From NCBI RefSeq assembly GCF_030123105.1, contig NZ_CP126095.1:5022001-5086000 (forward strand): DNA of 64,000 bases, in the 5' to 3' direction. This document shows positions 24,398-34,608 of the stretch, piece by piece. Below the pieces are notes generated by a model. The model was not told the DNA's origin and ran no database searches. It saw only the letters and a list, made by a program, of their open reading frames with translations. The stretch comes from Paenibacillus sp. G2S3 (GTDB taxonomy: Bacteria; Bacillota; Bacilli; Paenibacillales; Paenibacillaceae). Both the position numbers and the translations under genes were made by a program. Position 1 is the first letter of the stretch; each line of letters opens with the position of its first letter.

Positions 24398-24487
24398 GAA
24401 GGTATGGACGTACTTGTACGTAAAGCAGGTATCAAAAAAATTAGTTTTCATGATCAGCGACATACACATACATCATTCTTATTATAG
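24398..24487 (+). pseudogene. Tyrosine recombinase/integrase C-terminal remnant
   Basis: About 30 codons: EGMDVLVRKAGIKKISFHDQ then RHTHTSFLL before TAG. FHDxRHTHxS is the box II motif (H-x-x-R-H) of phage integrases, with Gln in place of the usual Leu. The rest of the domain, including the catalytic Tyr, is gone. Its position next to the tRNA fits a prophage integrase. Confidence 0.7.
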
Positions 24488-24562
24488 TTCTCGTTAGCAA
24501 ATCCGTTGGCAATCTCAAAAACCTGGCCATTCCATTCTATTTTCTTAATATTTCTAAACCTA

Positions 24563-24667
24563 CAGACAGCAAAAAACCCTTACAAAGTAAGGGTTTTTGA
24601 TAAGTGGGCCCTGAGGGACTCGAACCCCCGACCAATCGGTTATGAGCCGACCGCTCTAACCAACTGA
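24563..24667. repeat. Right boundary repeat overlapping tRNA-Ile (attR-like)
   Basis: Direct repeat partner of 17963-18064, with small differences in the terminator (AACCCTTAC versus AACCTTAC). It is embedded in the intact tRNA gene. Confidence 0.75.
24571..24599 (-). terminator. Terminator of tRNA-Ile
   Basis: AACCCTTAC-TTT-GTAAGGGTT hairpin with T run on the minus strand; copied at 17970-17996. Confidence 0.8.
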
Positions 24668-24678
24668 GCTAAGGGCCC
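24605..24678 (-). tRNA. tRNA-Ile (CAT anticodon, lysidine type)
   Basis: 74 nt, cloverleaf complete: acceptor GGGCCCT / AGGGCCC, D arm AGCTCAGTTGGTTAGAGC, anticodon loop CTCATAA, T arm GGGGGTTCGAGTCCCTC. The CAT anticodon with this body (CGGCTCATAACCG-type stem) fits tRNA-Ile2 rather than elongator Met. CCA is not encoded. Confidence 0.85.
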
Positions 24679-24718
24679 GGATCTAAAAATATCCGAATGT
24701 ACAATTGCTGTTGTAAAT

Positions 24719-24799
<81 letters not shown>

Positions 24800-24881
24800 T
24801 CAGAAAAAATATTCAAACAGCGACAATAAATAATATACAGTACAAATTGGGTCTACGTCAAGGAAGAATTTATAAAAGTTC

Positions 24882-25046
24882 TCAAGGCAGAAATCTAACC
24901 CCGTACCTTCCTTTGCGGGATCGATAAATTTCTACAAAACGTGGATCATGATATCCGTAAATCCAGCCATCTTGCTCCAATCTTTTAGCCAAACAACCTG
25001 CTTGAAATCTGGTCCTGAACAGTTTCGCGAAGTATATCCAATTCAT
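24882..25046 (-). CDS. Small hypothetical protein (54 aa)
   Basis: MNWIYFAKLFRTRFQAGCLA..., ending SRKGRYGVRFLP: basic and aromatic, predicted short helix then strands. GAAGAGGG lies before the ATG; an upstream in-frame Met has no such site. Family not recognised. Confidence 0.55.
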   Translation of the reverse strand: MNWIYFAKLFRTRFQAGCLAKRLEQDGWIYGYHDPRFVEIYRSRKGRYGVRFLP

Positions 25047-25114
25047 GATGCCCTCTTCTCCTTTTCGCAAATTTATGATACACCGCTCTGAACTTATCAT
25101 GCCCAAGTTCCACA

Positions 25115-25142
25115 AAATAAGCCACCAGAAAACTGGTGGCTA
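25115..25142 (-). terminator. Terminator of the solute-binding protein gene
   Basis: TAGCCACCAG-TTTT-CTGGTGGCTTATTTT on the minus strand. Confidence 0.8.
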
Positions 25143-25158
25143 GGGGCATATTCCAGAG

Positions 25159-26646
25159 TCATTCACCGATCGAGTCGAAATAGACCGTGGGATCTTTTTC
25201 AAGTGTATCCAGCATGGTATTCCCTTGCTTCTCCCAAGCTTTGAGTGCATTCTCGACGGTTTTCTTACCCTGATAAACATCAATGAATAGTTGACGTCCA
25301 ACATCGCTAATTCGGCTAATCCCAGGCTTCTGCATCTGTAAATTGATCAATAAAGGATCCGTTGCAGGTAAAGGCTTAAGCGTATAAAAAGCTTCCAAAT
25401 TTACAGAAGGGGTTTGAGCGGTAATATAATCCTTACGGGAAGTCAGTTCACTCTTGTTATGGGCTTTAATTTTCGCAACCTCATTACTGTTGACGAACTT
25501 AATCAAATCCCAGGCATCTTCCTTATTAGTAGCCATAGAATTAATAGCCATCATATTACCAAGCCATGTTCCAATGGCAACATCCGGTTTTTCCTGAAAG
25601 GTAGGTACAGTAACCACGCCCCATTTGATGGGACTGTAATTTTTGATCTTAGCAGCATTACGGGCCACTCCCGCCAGTTCATTGAGATAACCATATTCTC
25701 CAACGACCATTGCTGCTTTTCCTGTGAGGAACAGATCGCCTTGGATTGGACTGTAGGTATTCCCTTCTGTTCCTGCAAAATCCAGCCCATTTAACTCAGG
25801 TACAATTTGTTTCTTAACCAACTGGCTGTAAGTAGTCCAAGCCTGATTCCACTGTGCAGTATTTACAGTCATGTGCTGACCCTTATTATCGTACATCGTA
25901 AGTTCTAGTGGTGCGACATAGCTCTGCATATCCCAAAATGGATCACTTAAGTAACGGTTCATTGAGAACCCGTATATCCGAGTTTCTTTATTAGATGACT
26001 TCTTCGTCACCTTATCTGCCAGCGTAAACAGTTCATTCCAAGTCATCTTATCCGTCGGATAGCCCACACCAGCAGCATCAAAGATTCCCTTGTTATAAAA
26101 AAGCGCACTAGACGAGAAGATCGGCGCCAACGCATAAAGACTTCCTCTACCCAGCTCACGAACTCCATTCAGCATTGTAGGCGCCATATTGCTTAAATCA
26201 TACTGATCACGCGCTATAAGCGGCTCCAGCGATTGAACAAGATTATGATCCACCAAACTCTTCACTAATGCGCTATCACCGACGATCACATCAACAGGCT
26301 TATCCCCGCCCATAATCGCTCGGATATTTTCCAAATTATCAGAACTTGCGTCTGAGGAGGTGTTATTGTACCGAAGGTCATTCGTATCTATAGCCGGAAT
26401 GATCTCCAATTTGATTTCTGGATGCTGCAATTCATACATATCCGTAAACTGCTGACGAAAAAACGAATCGTCCTCTCCAGACCATAGACTCCCAATACGC
26501 AATACACGTTGCTCCACTGGAGCTTTAGAAGCCTCAGCCCAAACCGTATTCCACCCATCTGATATTAGTGGTAGTAACAGCGCAGCGCACAACCCAAAGC
26601 TTAACCAGCGGCGCCACAGCCGTTTATTGTTGTTTATATGATTCAT
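25159..26646 (-). CDS. Extracellular solute-binding protein (family 1, sugar type), orphan
   Basis: 495 residues with a Sec signal peptide (WLSFGLCAALLLPLISDGW, likely cut after TVWA) and no lipobox Cys. The mature part has the ABC sugar-binding layout: QRVLRIGSLWSGEDDSFFRQ, KPVDVIVGDSALVKSLV, YALAPIFSSSALFYNKGIFD, VGEYGYLNELAGV, WDLIKFVNSNEVAKIKA. Permease and ATPase genes, which normally adjoin, are missing, and the protein ends in its own terminator. It may work with a transporter elsewhere, or serve in signalling. GGGAGG precedes the ATG. Confidence 0.85.
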   Translation of the reverse strand: MNHINNNKRLWRRWLSFGLCAALLLPLISDGWNTVWAEASKAPVEQRVLRIGSLWSGEDDSFFRQQFTDMYELQHPEIKLEIIPAIDTNDLRYNNTSSDASSDNLENIRAIMGGDKPVDVIVGDSALVKSLVDHNLVQSLEPLIARDQYDLSNMAPTMLNGVRELGRGSLYALAPIFSSSALFYNKGIFDAAGVGYPTDKMTWNELFTLADKVTKKSSNKETRIYGFSMNRYLSDPFWDMQSYVAPLELTMYDNKGQHMTVNTAQWNQAWTTYSQLVKKQIVPELNGLDFAGTEGNTYSPIQGDLFLTGKAAMVVGEYGYLNELAGVARNAAKIKNYSPIKWGVVTVPTFQEKPDVAIGTWLGNMMAINSMATNKEDAWDLIKFVNSNEVAKIKAHNKSELTSRKDYITAQTPSVNLEAFYTLKPLPATDPLLINLQMQKPGISRISDVGRQLFIDVYQGKKTVENALKAWEKQGNTMLDTLEKDPTVYFDSIGE

Positions 26647-27137
26647 TATAATATCCTCCCATAAAATACTTGATTCCTCTACATCTTATGGATAAATAAT
26701 CCATAACCTAGTAACAGTATAAAGCTTTAATCAAGAAGGGAAGTTACAGGACGTTTAAAGTTATACTACGATTTCTTCATATTATTCTCATAAAAATGTT
26801 ACTAGGAGCTTATGCAAAGACACGATCTCCACTTTCCCACTAACCTGCTATCCTTCCTATGGTCGGCACAATCGGACCACCTGCGACTGAATAGTTGCAC
26901 TTTCTGCAATTATTAGAGCTTCATTTATTTTGTTTCCCCTTTTAATTGCACTCTGTGCAGTTAAAAGACGTTACTATGAGCTTTCGGCAGATACTAGGCT
27001 GATTATAATTGCACAAAGTACAACTATAGTGCCGATTCCTCTAAGGAGAGTTAGTTTAAGTGTACAAAATACAACTATTCGTGTCTTGGATGACAGTTGA
27101 GTATGTTGTGTCCCTCTTTTTATTCGCACTCCTCACA
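26647..27137. other. Intergenic region with imperfect palindromes
   Basis: No gene. Four variants of a 20-odd-base palindrome recur at about 26888, 26947, 27019 and 27060 (TTGCACTTTCTGCAA, TTGCACTCTGTGCAGTT, TTGCACAAAGTACAACT, GTGTACAAAATACAACT). The first 130 bases upstream of the binding-protein gene hold no promoter I can define. Confidence 0.45.
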
Positions 27138-27172
27138 ATAAAAAAAGCCCCCCACTAAAAGTGAGAGGCTCG
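27138..27172 (-). terminator. Terminator of the pyr operon
   Basis: AGCCTCTCACTTTTAGTGGGGGGCT hairpin followed by TTTTTTT on the minus strand, 26 bases beyond pyrE. Confidence 0.8.
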
Positions 27173-27197
27173 CTTAAACTATACTCATTATTTAAAA

Positions 27198-27836
27198 TTA
27201 AACACCAAATGATGACGGATCTTTTCTCCAAGACTTCAGTGCTTCTACGTCCGTCGATTCAATTTTGCCTTGTGCAAGAGCCACATCAATCAATGTGCTG
27301 TAGTTGGACAAGCTTTGTAATGGCATTTCAGCTGCAGTAAAAGCATCCACTGCACGGTCCAGCTCGTAGCTGAAGATCGCGAGTACAGCCAGCACTTCTG
27401 CGCCAGCTTCTTGCACGGCCTGAGCCGCTTTGATGGAGCTTCCACCAGTGGAGATCAGATCTTCAATAACAACAACCTTTTGCCCCGGCTTAATCAGTCC
27501 TTCGATCTGATTCTGCTTACCGTGGCCTTTAGCTTTATCACGGATATAAGCCATAGGCAGATTGAGCTTATCTGCTACCCAAGCCGCGTGTGGAATACCA
27601 GCGGTTGCTGTACCAGCGATCACTTCAGCGTCCGGATACTCGCTCTTAATAAGCTGAGCGAAGGCATCTGCAATATAGTTACGAACCTCTGGGTAAGCCA
27701 TAGTCAGACGGTTGTCACAATAGATCGGCGATTTGATACCAGAGGTCCATGTAAAAGGCTCCTGTGGACGCAGCGCCACTGCTCCAATCTCCAGCAAATA
27801 ACTTGCTACTTGTTCACTTCTATTTAATGAGCTCAT
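27198..27836 (-). CDS. pyrE: Orotate phosphoribosyltransferase
   Basis: Transfers phosphoribose from PRPP to orotate giving OMP, the fifth step of UMP synthesis. 212 residues, family length. The PRPP-binding loop is [17 protein letters not shown] near 118-134, and the flexible catalytic loop has [13 protein letters not shown] near 98-110. [14 protein letters not shown] is the conserved N-terminal site. It overlaps the end of pyrF by four bases (translational coupling) and is the last gene of the pyr operon. Confidence 0.95.
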   Translation of the reverse strand: MSSLNRSEQVASYLLEIGAVALRPQEPFTWTSGIKSPIYCDNRLTMAYPEVRNYIADAFAQLIKSEYPDAEVIAGTATAGIPHAAWVADKLNLPMAYIRDKAKGHGKQNQIEGLIKPGQKVVVIEDLISTGGSSIKAAQAVQEAGAEVLAVLAIFSYELDRAVDAFTAAEMPLQSLSNYSTLIDVALAQGKIESTDVEALKSWRKDPSSFGV

Positions 27837-28579
27837 GCTAGGGTCATCTCCTCAATAATGTTTAGTGCTGCTTGACGTGGATCTGGTGAAGCTGTAATCG
27901 GCCGTCCTACAACAAGGTAGTGACTCCCCTGACGAATGGCTTTTCCAGGCGTCATAACCCGGGACTGATCGTCCAGGGAAGCACCTGCTGGTCGGATACC
28001 TGGTGTAACCGTGCAAAATGCTGGGCCGCAAGCTTCTGCGATAGCTGCAGACTCTTGTGGCGATGCTACTACGCCATCTAGACCTGCATCGGCTGCCAGT
28101 TTAGCGTATCTTACCACAGTATCCGCTACCTCACCTGCGATCCCAATTTCATTATTCATCACTTCTTGACTCGTGCTGGTTAGCTGAGTAACTGCAATAA
28201 TCAAAGGCATCTTCAGGGCTGCATTAGCACTAACTGCAGAAGCCGCTCCTTCGCGCGCTGCAGCCATCATAGCTGAGCCCCCTGCCGCGTGCACGTTAAA
28301 CATATCAGCGCCAAGATTAGTAAGACTTTGAGCGCCACCTTTTACCGTGTTAGGGATATCATGCATTTTCACGTCAACGAACACAGAATAGCCACGAGAT
28401 TTCAGCTCTTGAATAAATTCTGGTCCTGCCGCATAGAACAGTTGCATGCCTACCTTCATATAACAAGGAATTCCTTCCAGCTTATCGATCAAGGCTCTTG
28501 CTCCAGTCACATCAGGATAATCCAAGGCGATCATCAGACGATTCGCCATTGCTTTCCACTCTGCTTCTCCAACTCCCAT
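27833..28579 (-). CDS. pyrF: Orotidine 5'-phosphate decarboxylase
   Basis: Decarboxylates OMP to UMP, the last step of the pathway. About 248 residues. The catalytic Lys/Asp cluster is [16 protein letters not shown] near 68-83, the N-terminal strand is [10 protein letters not shown], and the C-terminal phosphate-binding segment is [17 protein letters not shown]. The start is the second Met of the frame, seven bases after AGGAG. Ends overlapping pyrE. Confidence 0.95.
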   Translation of the reverse strand: MGVGEAEWKAMANRLMIALDYPDVTGARALIDKLEGIPCYMKVGMQLFYAAGPEFIQELKSRGYSVFVDVKMHDIPNTVKGGAQSLTNLGADMFNVHAAGGSAMMAAAREGAASAVSANAALKMPLIIAVTQLTSTSQEVMNNEIGIAGEVADTVVRYAKLAADAGLDGVVASPQESAAIAEACGPAFCTVTPGIRPAGASLDDQSRVMTPGKAIRQGSHYLVVGRPITASPDPRQAALNIIEEMTLA

Positions 28580-28689
28580 AACCATGCTCCTATCCAGTGC
28601 AGACTACATCCACACCCTTTATTTATTAGACCCTAGGCATAGCGGAACGGTCTGCGTAAACGCAAACCGCCCTATGCATCTTTATGAAA

Positions 28690-31600
28690 TTAGTTCAGTT
28701 GTCCGACAAAAGCAGGCATGGACTGTGACGAGAAGTTAATCGTCTGCAGCATTCTGAGAAGTGCCGTCACTGTATCCAGTGAAGTCATACATACGACGCC
28801 ATTCTCAACCGCTTCACGGCGGATACGGAATCCGTCACGTTCTGGTGTTTTACCTTTAGTCAGTGTATTAAAGACGAAGTTCGCTTGCCCACCACGAATC
28901 AAGTCGAGAATGTTAGGCGCACCTTCATCCAGCTTGTTAACATTCATTACGTTGAGCCCTGCTTCTTCAAGCGCTTGTGCCGTGCCTCCAGTAGCAATGA
29001 TTTTGTAACCCATGGAGTGGAAGCCTTTCATAAGTTCTACAGCTTCTGCTTTATCTTTATCTGCCACCGTAACGATGATAGCGCCTGTAGCTGGAATTTT
29101 CATTCCTGCTCCAATCAGACCTTTGTATAAAGCTTTTGCGTACAATTTATCACGGCCCATAACTTCACCGGTTGATTTCATTTCAGGTCCGAGTGTAGGT
29201 TCTACTCTGCGCAGTTTGGCAAAAGAGAACACTGGAACTTTAACCGATACATAATCGCTTTCCGGCCACAGACCTTCTGTATAACCGTCATCCTTCAGCT
29301 TGCTGCCGAGAATGATTTTGGTTGCCAAATGTGCCATTGGAATTCCTGTCACCTTACTCAGGAAAGGAACCGTACGCGAGGAGCGTGGATTTACTTCGAT
29401 TACATATACTTCGTTCTGATAGATAACAAACTGGATGTTGACCAGTCCGATCGTCTTCAGTTCCTTAGCGATCTTGATCGTGATTTCCGCGATTTTCGCT
29501 TTCAGACCTTCATCCAGATATTGCGGAGGATATACAGCGATAGAGTCACCGGAGTGAACACCTGCGCGCTCGACATGTTCCATGATGCCCGGAATAACTA
29601 CTGTCTCACCATCACAAATCGCGTCTACCTCAACCTCTTTACCTAGCATGTAACGGTCAATCAATACCGGATGCTCAGGATTCACTTTCACCGCTTCTAC
29701 CATGTAGCTAAGCAGTTCAGTATCGTTATATACGATTTCCATTGCACGTCCACCTAGTACGTAGGAAGGACGAACCAGCACCGGATATCCAAGGGATTGT
29801 GCAGTTTCTACAGCTTGATCCACGTCGGTGACCGTCTTACCTTTCGGTTGAGCGATATCAAGGCGTGCCAGCAAAGCTTCGAATTTCTTACGATTCTCAG
29901 CTTCATCAATGCTGTCCAGGCTAGTTCCGAGAATCTTCACACCAGCAGCACTTAGGGGTGCCGCAAGGTTGATCGCTGTCTGACCACCGAATTGAACGAT
30001 AACTCCAATCGGATTCTCTTGTGCAATTACGTTCATGACATCTTCGAAGAATAATGGTTCAAAATACAACCGGTCCGAAGTATTGAAGTCCGTGGATACT
30101 GTCTCAGGGTTATTATTAATGATAACCGCTTCATATCCAGCCTTTTGAATGGCCCATACCGCATGCACTGTGGAGTAATCAAACTCAATCCCTTGACCGA
30201 TCCGGATTGGACCAGATCCCAGCACGATAACCTTTTGCTTATCAGAATGAATGACTTCATTCTCAGTCTCATAAGTCGAGTAGTAGTAAGGTGTAGTAGC
30301 TTCGAACTCAGCCGCACAAGTATCTACCATTTTGAACACAGGTGTTAAACCTTGCTCCAAACGCAGCGCACGCACATCAGCTTCTTTAGTAAACTTGCCG
30401 TTCGCTTGTCCTTCTGCACGAATTTCAGCAATCGCACGGTCTGTAAAGCCTTTACGTTTCGCTTGGTATAGAGTTTCCGCAGACAAAGTTTCTTCGCCGC
30501 GGATAACCTCTTCAAAGTTAATCAAACCTTCAATTTTGGAGAGGAACCACCAGTCTACGTTCGTAATATCCTGGATTTCTTGCAAACCGTAACCACGACG
30601 GAAAGCTTCAGCAATCAGGAACAGACGCTCATCATCAGGCTTCGCAAGACGTTCACGCAGCACGCTCTCTTCCAGTGTCTCTGCACCTGGCAGGCGGAAG
30701 CGATGAACACCAATTTCCAAGGAACGAATCGCTTTATGAATCGACTCTTCAAAAGTACGGCCGATCGCCATTACTTCGCCTGTCGCTTTCATTTGCGTAC
30801 CCAGCTTACGGTTCGCATGAATGAACTTGTCGAACGGCCAGCGTGGAATTTTACTTACAATATAGTCAAGTGTAGGCTCGAAGCATGCATAGGTCTGTTC
30901 AGTAACCGGATTGACGATTTCATCCAGCGTGTAACCCATCGCGATTTTGGCAGCCATTTTGGCAATTGGATAACCAGTTGCTTTGGAAGCCAAAGCCGAG
31001 GAACGGCTGACACGCGGGTTTACTTCGATTACATAATATTGATAACTTTGCGGATCAAGTGCGAACTGTACGTTACATCCACCTTCAATATTCAGGGCAC
31101 GGATGATTTTGAGCGAAGCCGTACGCAGCATTTGGTATTCGCGATCTGACAACGTCTGGCTAGGTGCCACAACGATACTGTCACCTGTATGTACGCCTAC
31201 AGGATCAAAGTTTTCCATGTTGCAGACAACGATACAGTTGTCATTGGCATCACGCATAACCTCGTATTCAACTTCCTTCATGCCGGCAATACTCTTCTCA
31301 ACCAGACATTGTCCGATCGGGCTATAACGAATACCTGCTTTGACTGTTTCGCGCAGCTCTTCTTCGTTATCGCAGATCCCGCCGCCGGTTCCGCCAAGTG
31401 TATAAGCAGGGCGTACAATCAGTGGAAAACCAATTCCCTCAGCGAACTCCATAGCTTCTTCCAGCGTCGTAACGATGGTGCTATCAGGTACAGGTTGTTC
31501 CAATTCACGCATTAAATCACGGAACAAATCGCGATCTTCTGCTTTCTCGATGGAATCAAGCTGTGTACCGAGAAGCTTAACATTCTCTTGCTCAAGCACG

Positions 31601-31917
31601 CCTGCACGAGCCAATTCTACAGCCATATTTAGGCCGGTCTGACCGCCCAGCGTTGGAAGTAATCCATCTGGACGCTCCTGACGAATAATAGCAGTTACGA
31701 ATTCAAGCGTAATAGGCTCGATGTATACTTTATCTGCAATATTAGTATCTGTCATAATTGTTGCTGGATTGCTGTTAATCAGTACGACTTCCACGCCTTC
31801 TTCTTTAAGGGCTTGGCAAGCCTGAGTTCCTGCGTAGTCAAACTCCGCTGCTTGACCAATGACGATCGGTCCGGAACCGATCACTAGTATTTTTTTAAGC
31901 TTATCGTTCTTAGGCAT
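28690..31917 (-). CDS. carB: Carbamoyl-phosphate synthase large subunit
   Basis: 1075 residues in two homologous halves, each with an ATP-grasp domain: [20 protein letters not shown] near 11 and [18 protein letters not shown] near 556. The C-terminal MGS-like domain follows (about 935-1075, [20 protein letters not shown]). Makes carbamoyl phosphate from bicarbonate, ammonia channelled from CarA, and two ATP. It follows carA by one base and lies 110 bases before pyrF. Confidence 0.97.
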   Translation of the reverse strand: MPKNDKLKKILVIGSGPIVIGQAAEFDYAGTQACQALKEEGVEVVLINSNPATIMTDTNIADKVYIEPITLEFVTAIIRQERPDGLLPTLGGQTGLNMAVELARAGVLEQENVKLLGTQLDSIEKAEDRDLFRDLMRELEQPVPDSTIVTTLEEAMEFAEGIGFPLIVRPAYTLGGTGGGICDNEEELRETVKAGIRYSPIGQCLVEKSIAGMKEVEYEVMRDANDNCIVVCNMENFDPVGVHTGDSIVVAPSQTLSDREYQMLRTASLKIIRALNIEGGCNVQFALDPQSYQYYVIEVNPRVSRSSALASKATGYPIAKMAAKIAMGYTLDEIVNPVTEQTYACFEPTLDYIVSKIPRWPFDKFIHANRKLGTQMKATGEVMAIGRTFEESIHKAIRSLEIGVHRFRLPGAETLEESVLRERLAKPDDERLFLIAEAFRRGYGLQEIQDITNVDWWFLSKIEGLINFEEVIRGEETLSAETLYQAKRKGFTDRAIAEIRAEGQANGKFTKEADVRALRLEQGLTPVFKMVDTCAAEFEATTPYYYSTYETENEVIHSDKQKVIVLGSGPIRIGQGIEFDYSTVHAVWAIQKAGYEAVIINNNPETVSTDFNTSDRLYFEPLFFEDVMNVIAQENPIGVIVQFGGQTAINLAAPLSAAGVKILGTSLDSIDEAENRKKFEALLARLDIAQPKGKTVTDVDQAVETAQSLGYPVLVRPSYVLGGRAMEIVYNDTELLSYMVEAVKVNPEHPVLIDRYMLGKEVEVDAICDGETVVIPGIMEHVERAGVHSGDSIAVYPPQYLDEGLKAKIAEITIKIAKELKTIGLVNIQFVIYQNEVYVIEVNPRSSRTVPFLSKVTGIPMAHLATKIILGSKLKDDGYTEGLWPESDYVSVKVPVFSFAKLRRVEPTLGPEMKSTGEVMGRDKLYAKALYKGLIGAGMKIPATGAIIVTVADKDKAEAVELMKGFHSMGYKIIATGGTAQALEEAGLNVMNVNKLDEGAPNILDLIRGGQANFVFNTLTKGKTPERDGFRIRREAVENGVVCMTSLDTVTALLRMLQTINFSSQSMPAFVGQLN

Positions 31918-31918
31918 A

Positions 31919-33097
31919 TTATAGAGCTCCTTTCACGGCTTCAAGCTGTAAGTTAGTTTTTGGCGCCGTGATTCTGGCGTTTGCCGCAAGTTGTGCCTGA
32001 CGTGAAACAACAGGTGTCTTTGCTTTATGATCTGCAATCAATTGCAGGAAGCGATCGAACAAGTAGCTGCTGTCATGCGGTCCTGGCGCCGCTTCCGGGT
32101 GATATTGCACCGAAAACGCTGGGTAACGTGTATGTTTAATTCCTTCAACAGTCTTATCATTATTATTGATGTGAGTAACTTCTAGTTCAGTGTTCTTCAC
32201 AGATTCCTCATTCACGGTATAACCATGGTTCTGGGAAGTGATGAAGCAGCGTCCGCTTTCCAGTTCCTTCACAGGGTGATTCCCACCGCGGTGACCGAAT
32301 TTCAGCTTCTCTGTATCCGCTCCACAAGCAAGTGCAAACAACTGATGGCCTAGGCAGATGCCGAAGATCGGGTATTCACCAAGCAATTCAGAAATCGTCT
32401 TAACAGCATGAGGTACATCTTTCGGGTCCCCAGGGCCGTTGGACAATAGGATACCATCTGGGTTCAAACGGCGAACTTCTTCCGCTTTAACATCATGTGG
32501 CACCACGACAACATCACAACCACGTTCGTTAAGCTCACGTAGGATACCAGCCTTCGCACCGTAATCCACAAGCACAATTCTTTCTTTGTTGCCTGGGCTG
32601 CTGTACGAACTTGCAGTTGATGTACGAGCTACCTGATTGCGCAATTCCTCAATCGTAGTATTTCCCATCATTTCCATCAGTTCCTCTACACGTTTGTTAG
32701 AGGTAGTCAGGATGGCTTTCATTGTTCCGTAGTGGCGAATAATCCGAGTCAACATCCGAGTATCAATCTCGCTGATCCCTGGAATATCGTATTCTTTTAG
32801 CAGATCGTCCACACTATATTCAGCACGCCAGTTACTAGGTACCTCTTCATGACGACGCACTACAAAGCCGTGTACGAAAGGTCGAACAGATTCAAAGTCA
32901 TCCCGAGTAATCCCGTAGTTCCCGATCAATGGATAAGTCATTGTAACGATTTGTCCGCAATATGAAGGGTCAGACAGCACCTCTTGATATCCTGTAATTC
33001 CTGTATTAAAAACAACCTCGCCTGTCTTTTCGCCCTCAGCGCCAAATGCGGTACCTGTAAATAAAGTTCCGTCTTGCAGCAGCAATCTCGCCTGCAT
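31919..33097 (-). CDS. carA: Carbamoyl-phosphate synthase small (glutaminase) subunit
   Basis: 392 residues. The N-terminal CarA domain ([38 protein letters not shown]) is followed by a class I glutamine amidotransferase with nucleophile Cys in [13 protein letters not shown] near 243-255 and His/Glu in [12 protein letters not shown] near 344-355. It releases ammonia from glutamine for CarB, which is encoded next to it. Confidence 0.97.
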   Translation of the reverse strand: MQARLLLQDGTLFTGTAFGAEGEKTGEVVFNTGITGYQEVLSDPSYCGQIVTMTYPLIGNYGITRDDFESVRPFVHGFVVRRHEEVPSNWRAEYSVDDLLKEYDIPGISEIDTRMLTRIIRHYGTMKAILTTSNKRVEELMEMMGNTTIEELRNQVARTSTASSYSSPGNKERIVLVDYGAKAGILRELNERGCDVVVVPHDVKAEEVRRLNPDGILLSNGPGDPKDVPHAVKTISELLGEYPIFGICLGHQLFALACGADTEKLKFGHRGGNHPVKELESGRCFITSQNHGYTVNEESVKNTELEVTHINNNDKTVEGIKHTRYPAFSVQYHPEAAPGPHDSSYLFDRFLQLIADHKAKTPVVSRQAQLAANARITAPKTNLQLEAVKGAL

Positions 33098-33214
33098 TCC
33101 ATTCCACTCCTTCTTGTTTCTGTAGTCTAATGCTTATGCCTTACAAGCCTTCCGGAGTGTACGTGTACACAATCGCTGCTCCGTAAAGATCAGCAACTCC
33201 GCCCCACCAGTCCG

Positions 33215-34498
33215 CTAGTTTTTCTCAGTCCATACGGCTTTGCCGTCTACCCATGTCATTACTGGCCAGCCCTTAAGCTTCCAGCCACCAAAAGGAGTAT
33301 TCCGTCCTTTACTTGCAAAAGATCCTGGGTCTACTTCTTTTTCCTGCTCCAGATCAATCAGTGTCAAATCTGCAGGAGCTCCGATATCCATCACACCAGT
33401 GTTCAGTCTGAATACCCGTGCAGGATCAGCGGTCATTCTTTGTACTAGTAAGGATAAATCCCATTTCCCAGTTGCTACAAACGCTGTGTATAGTAGTGGG
33501 AATGCTGTTTCGAATCCAACGATACCAAAAGGTGCAAGTTGCATGCCTTTAGCCTTCTCTTCCTCACTATGTGGTGCATGATCCGTAACAATCATATCTA
33601 GTGTGCCGTCTAGCAAACCTTCGATACATGCCTCAACATCGCGGCGGGAGCGTAGCGGCGGGTTCATTTTCCAATTGGCATCAAGGCCTGGAATATCTTC
33701 TTCAGAGAGCAGCAAGTGATGCGGACACACTTCAGCAGTTACTTTAATACCGATTTCTTTCGCTTGGCGAATCAGTCGCACCGATTGTTCAGTACTTACA
33801 TGGCATACATGGTAATGAACGCCTGTCGCTTCAGCCAGCAAAATATCGCGTCCAACATGGATGGCTTCTGACTCATTTGGAATTCCTTTCAGGCCATGCT
33901 TTCTTGCGAACTCACCTTCGGCTACACAGCAGCCTTCAACCAGTGAATTATCCTCGCAGTGAGCAATGACAGGCATATCCAGTGCTGCGGCGATGTTCAT
34001 TGCATCTTTCATCATTTGAGCACTTTGCACGCCCACGCCGTCGTCGGTGTAACCGATCGCTCCAGCTTCTTTAAGCGCCGCAAAATCAGTCAGCTCACGT
34101 CCGAGCTCATTTTTCGTAATGGCCGCATAAGGAAGTACTTTAACTAGTCCTGCTTCACGCGCCTTGTCTTTCACAAATTGTACGATTTCCGGCGTATCTG
34201 TTACTGGACGGGTATTAGGCATACAAGCTATGGTTGTAAATCCGCCTTTGGCAGCCGAGCGACTTCCGGTTTCCACTGTTTCCTTGTGTTCAAATCCCGG
34301 TTCGCGTAAGTGCACATGCATATCAATGAGTCCTGGAATGAGCAGCTTGCCTTCAGCATCAATGATCTCTCCAGCTTCTGGAGCAGCTTCATTTCCATCG
34401 ATTAAGGCCGAGATAACACCTTCTTCAAGTACAATATGTTTCCGCTCTAACAAGCCTTCCTTATTCAATACGCTGGCGTTTCTAATAATCATTGTCAT
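33215..34498 (-). CDS. pyrC: Dihydroorotase
   Basis: Cyclises N-carbamoyl-aspartate to dihydroorotate; zinc amidohydrolase of the long (class I) type, 427 residues. Metal ligands are visible in IDMHVHLREPG near 58-68, VIAHCEDNSLVEG, HVCHVST, and MIVTDHAPHSEEEKAKG near 302-318. Sits between pyrB and carA; the 117-base gap to carA shows no terminator. Confidence 0.96.
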   Translation of the reverse strand: MTMIIRNASVLNKEGLLERKHIVLEEGVISALIDGNEAAPEAGEIIDAEGKLLIPGLIDMHVHLREPGFEHKETVETGSRSAAKGGFTTIACMPNTRPVTDTPEIVQFVKDKAREAGLVKVLPYAAITKNELGRELTDFAALKEAGAIGYTDDGVGVQSAQMMKDAMNIAAALDMPVIAHCEDNSLVEGCCVAEGEFARKHGLKGIPNESEAIHVGRDILLAEATGVHYHVCHVSTEQSVRLIRQAKEIGIKVTAEVCPHHLLLSEEDIPGLDANWKMNPPLRSRRDVEACIEGLLDGTLDMIVTDHAPHSEEEKAKGMQLAPFGIVGFETAFPLLYTAFVATGKWDLSLLVQRMTADPARVFRLNTGVMDIGAPADLTLIDLEQEKEVDPGSFASKGRNTPFGGWKLKGWPVMTWVDGKAVWTEKN

Positions 34499-34608
34499 GA
34501 TTCTACCTTTACCCTCAGATCCCGGCTGCGGGCCCTCTCATTATTATATAATAAAAATTCATGTTTGTGTATATTTATTAGTCCTTATTCATCATCATTC
34601 TTTTAACT

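Larger units (their letters stand above)
18065..24562. mobile_element. Cryptic prophage / decayed tRNA-Ile-integrated element
   Basis: A 6.5-kb segment between a partial and an intact tRNA-Ile copy. At its right end, next to the intact tRNA, lies a tyrosine-integrase C-terminal remnant; leftwards come a holin remnant and a broken N-acetylmuramoyl-alanine amidase, a typical phage lysis pair. The rest is cargo or later insertion: YjcZ paralogues, Mrr-like nuclease, GNATs, a frameshifted lipoprotein. AT content is visibly higher than in the flanking housekeeping genes. No intact integrase, capsid or packaging gene remains. Confidence 0.7.

Noticed and set aside
30033..31515. Several frames antisense or out of frame inside carB
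   Set aside because: Shadows of the strongly conserved carB reading frame.
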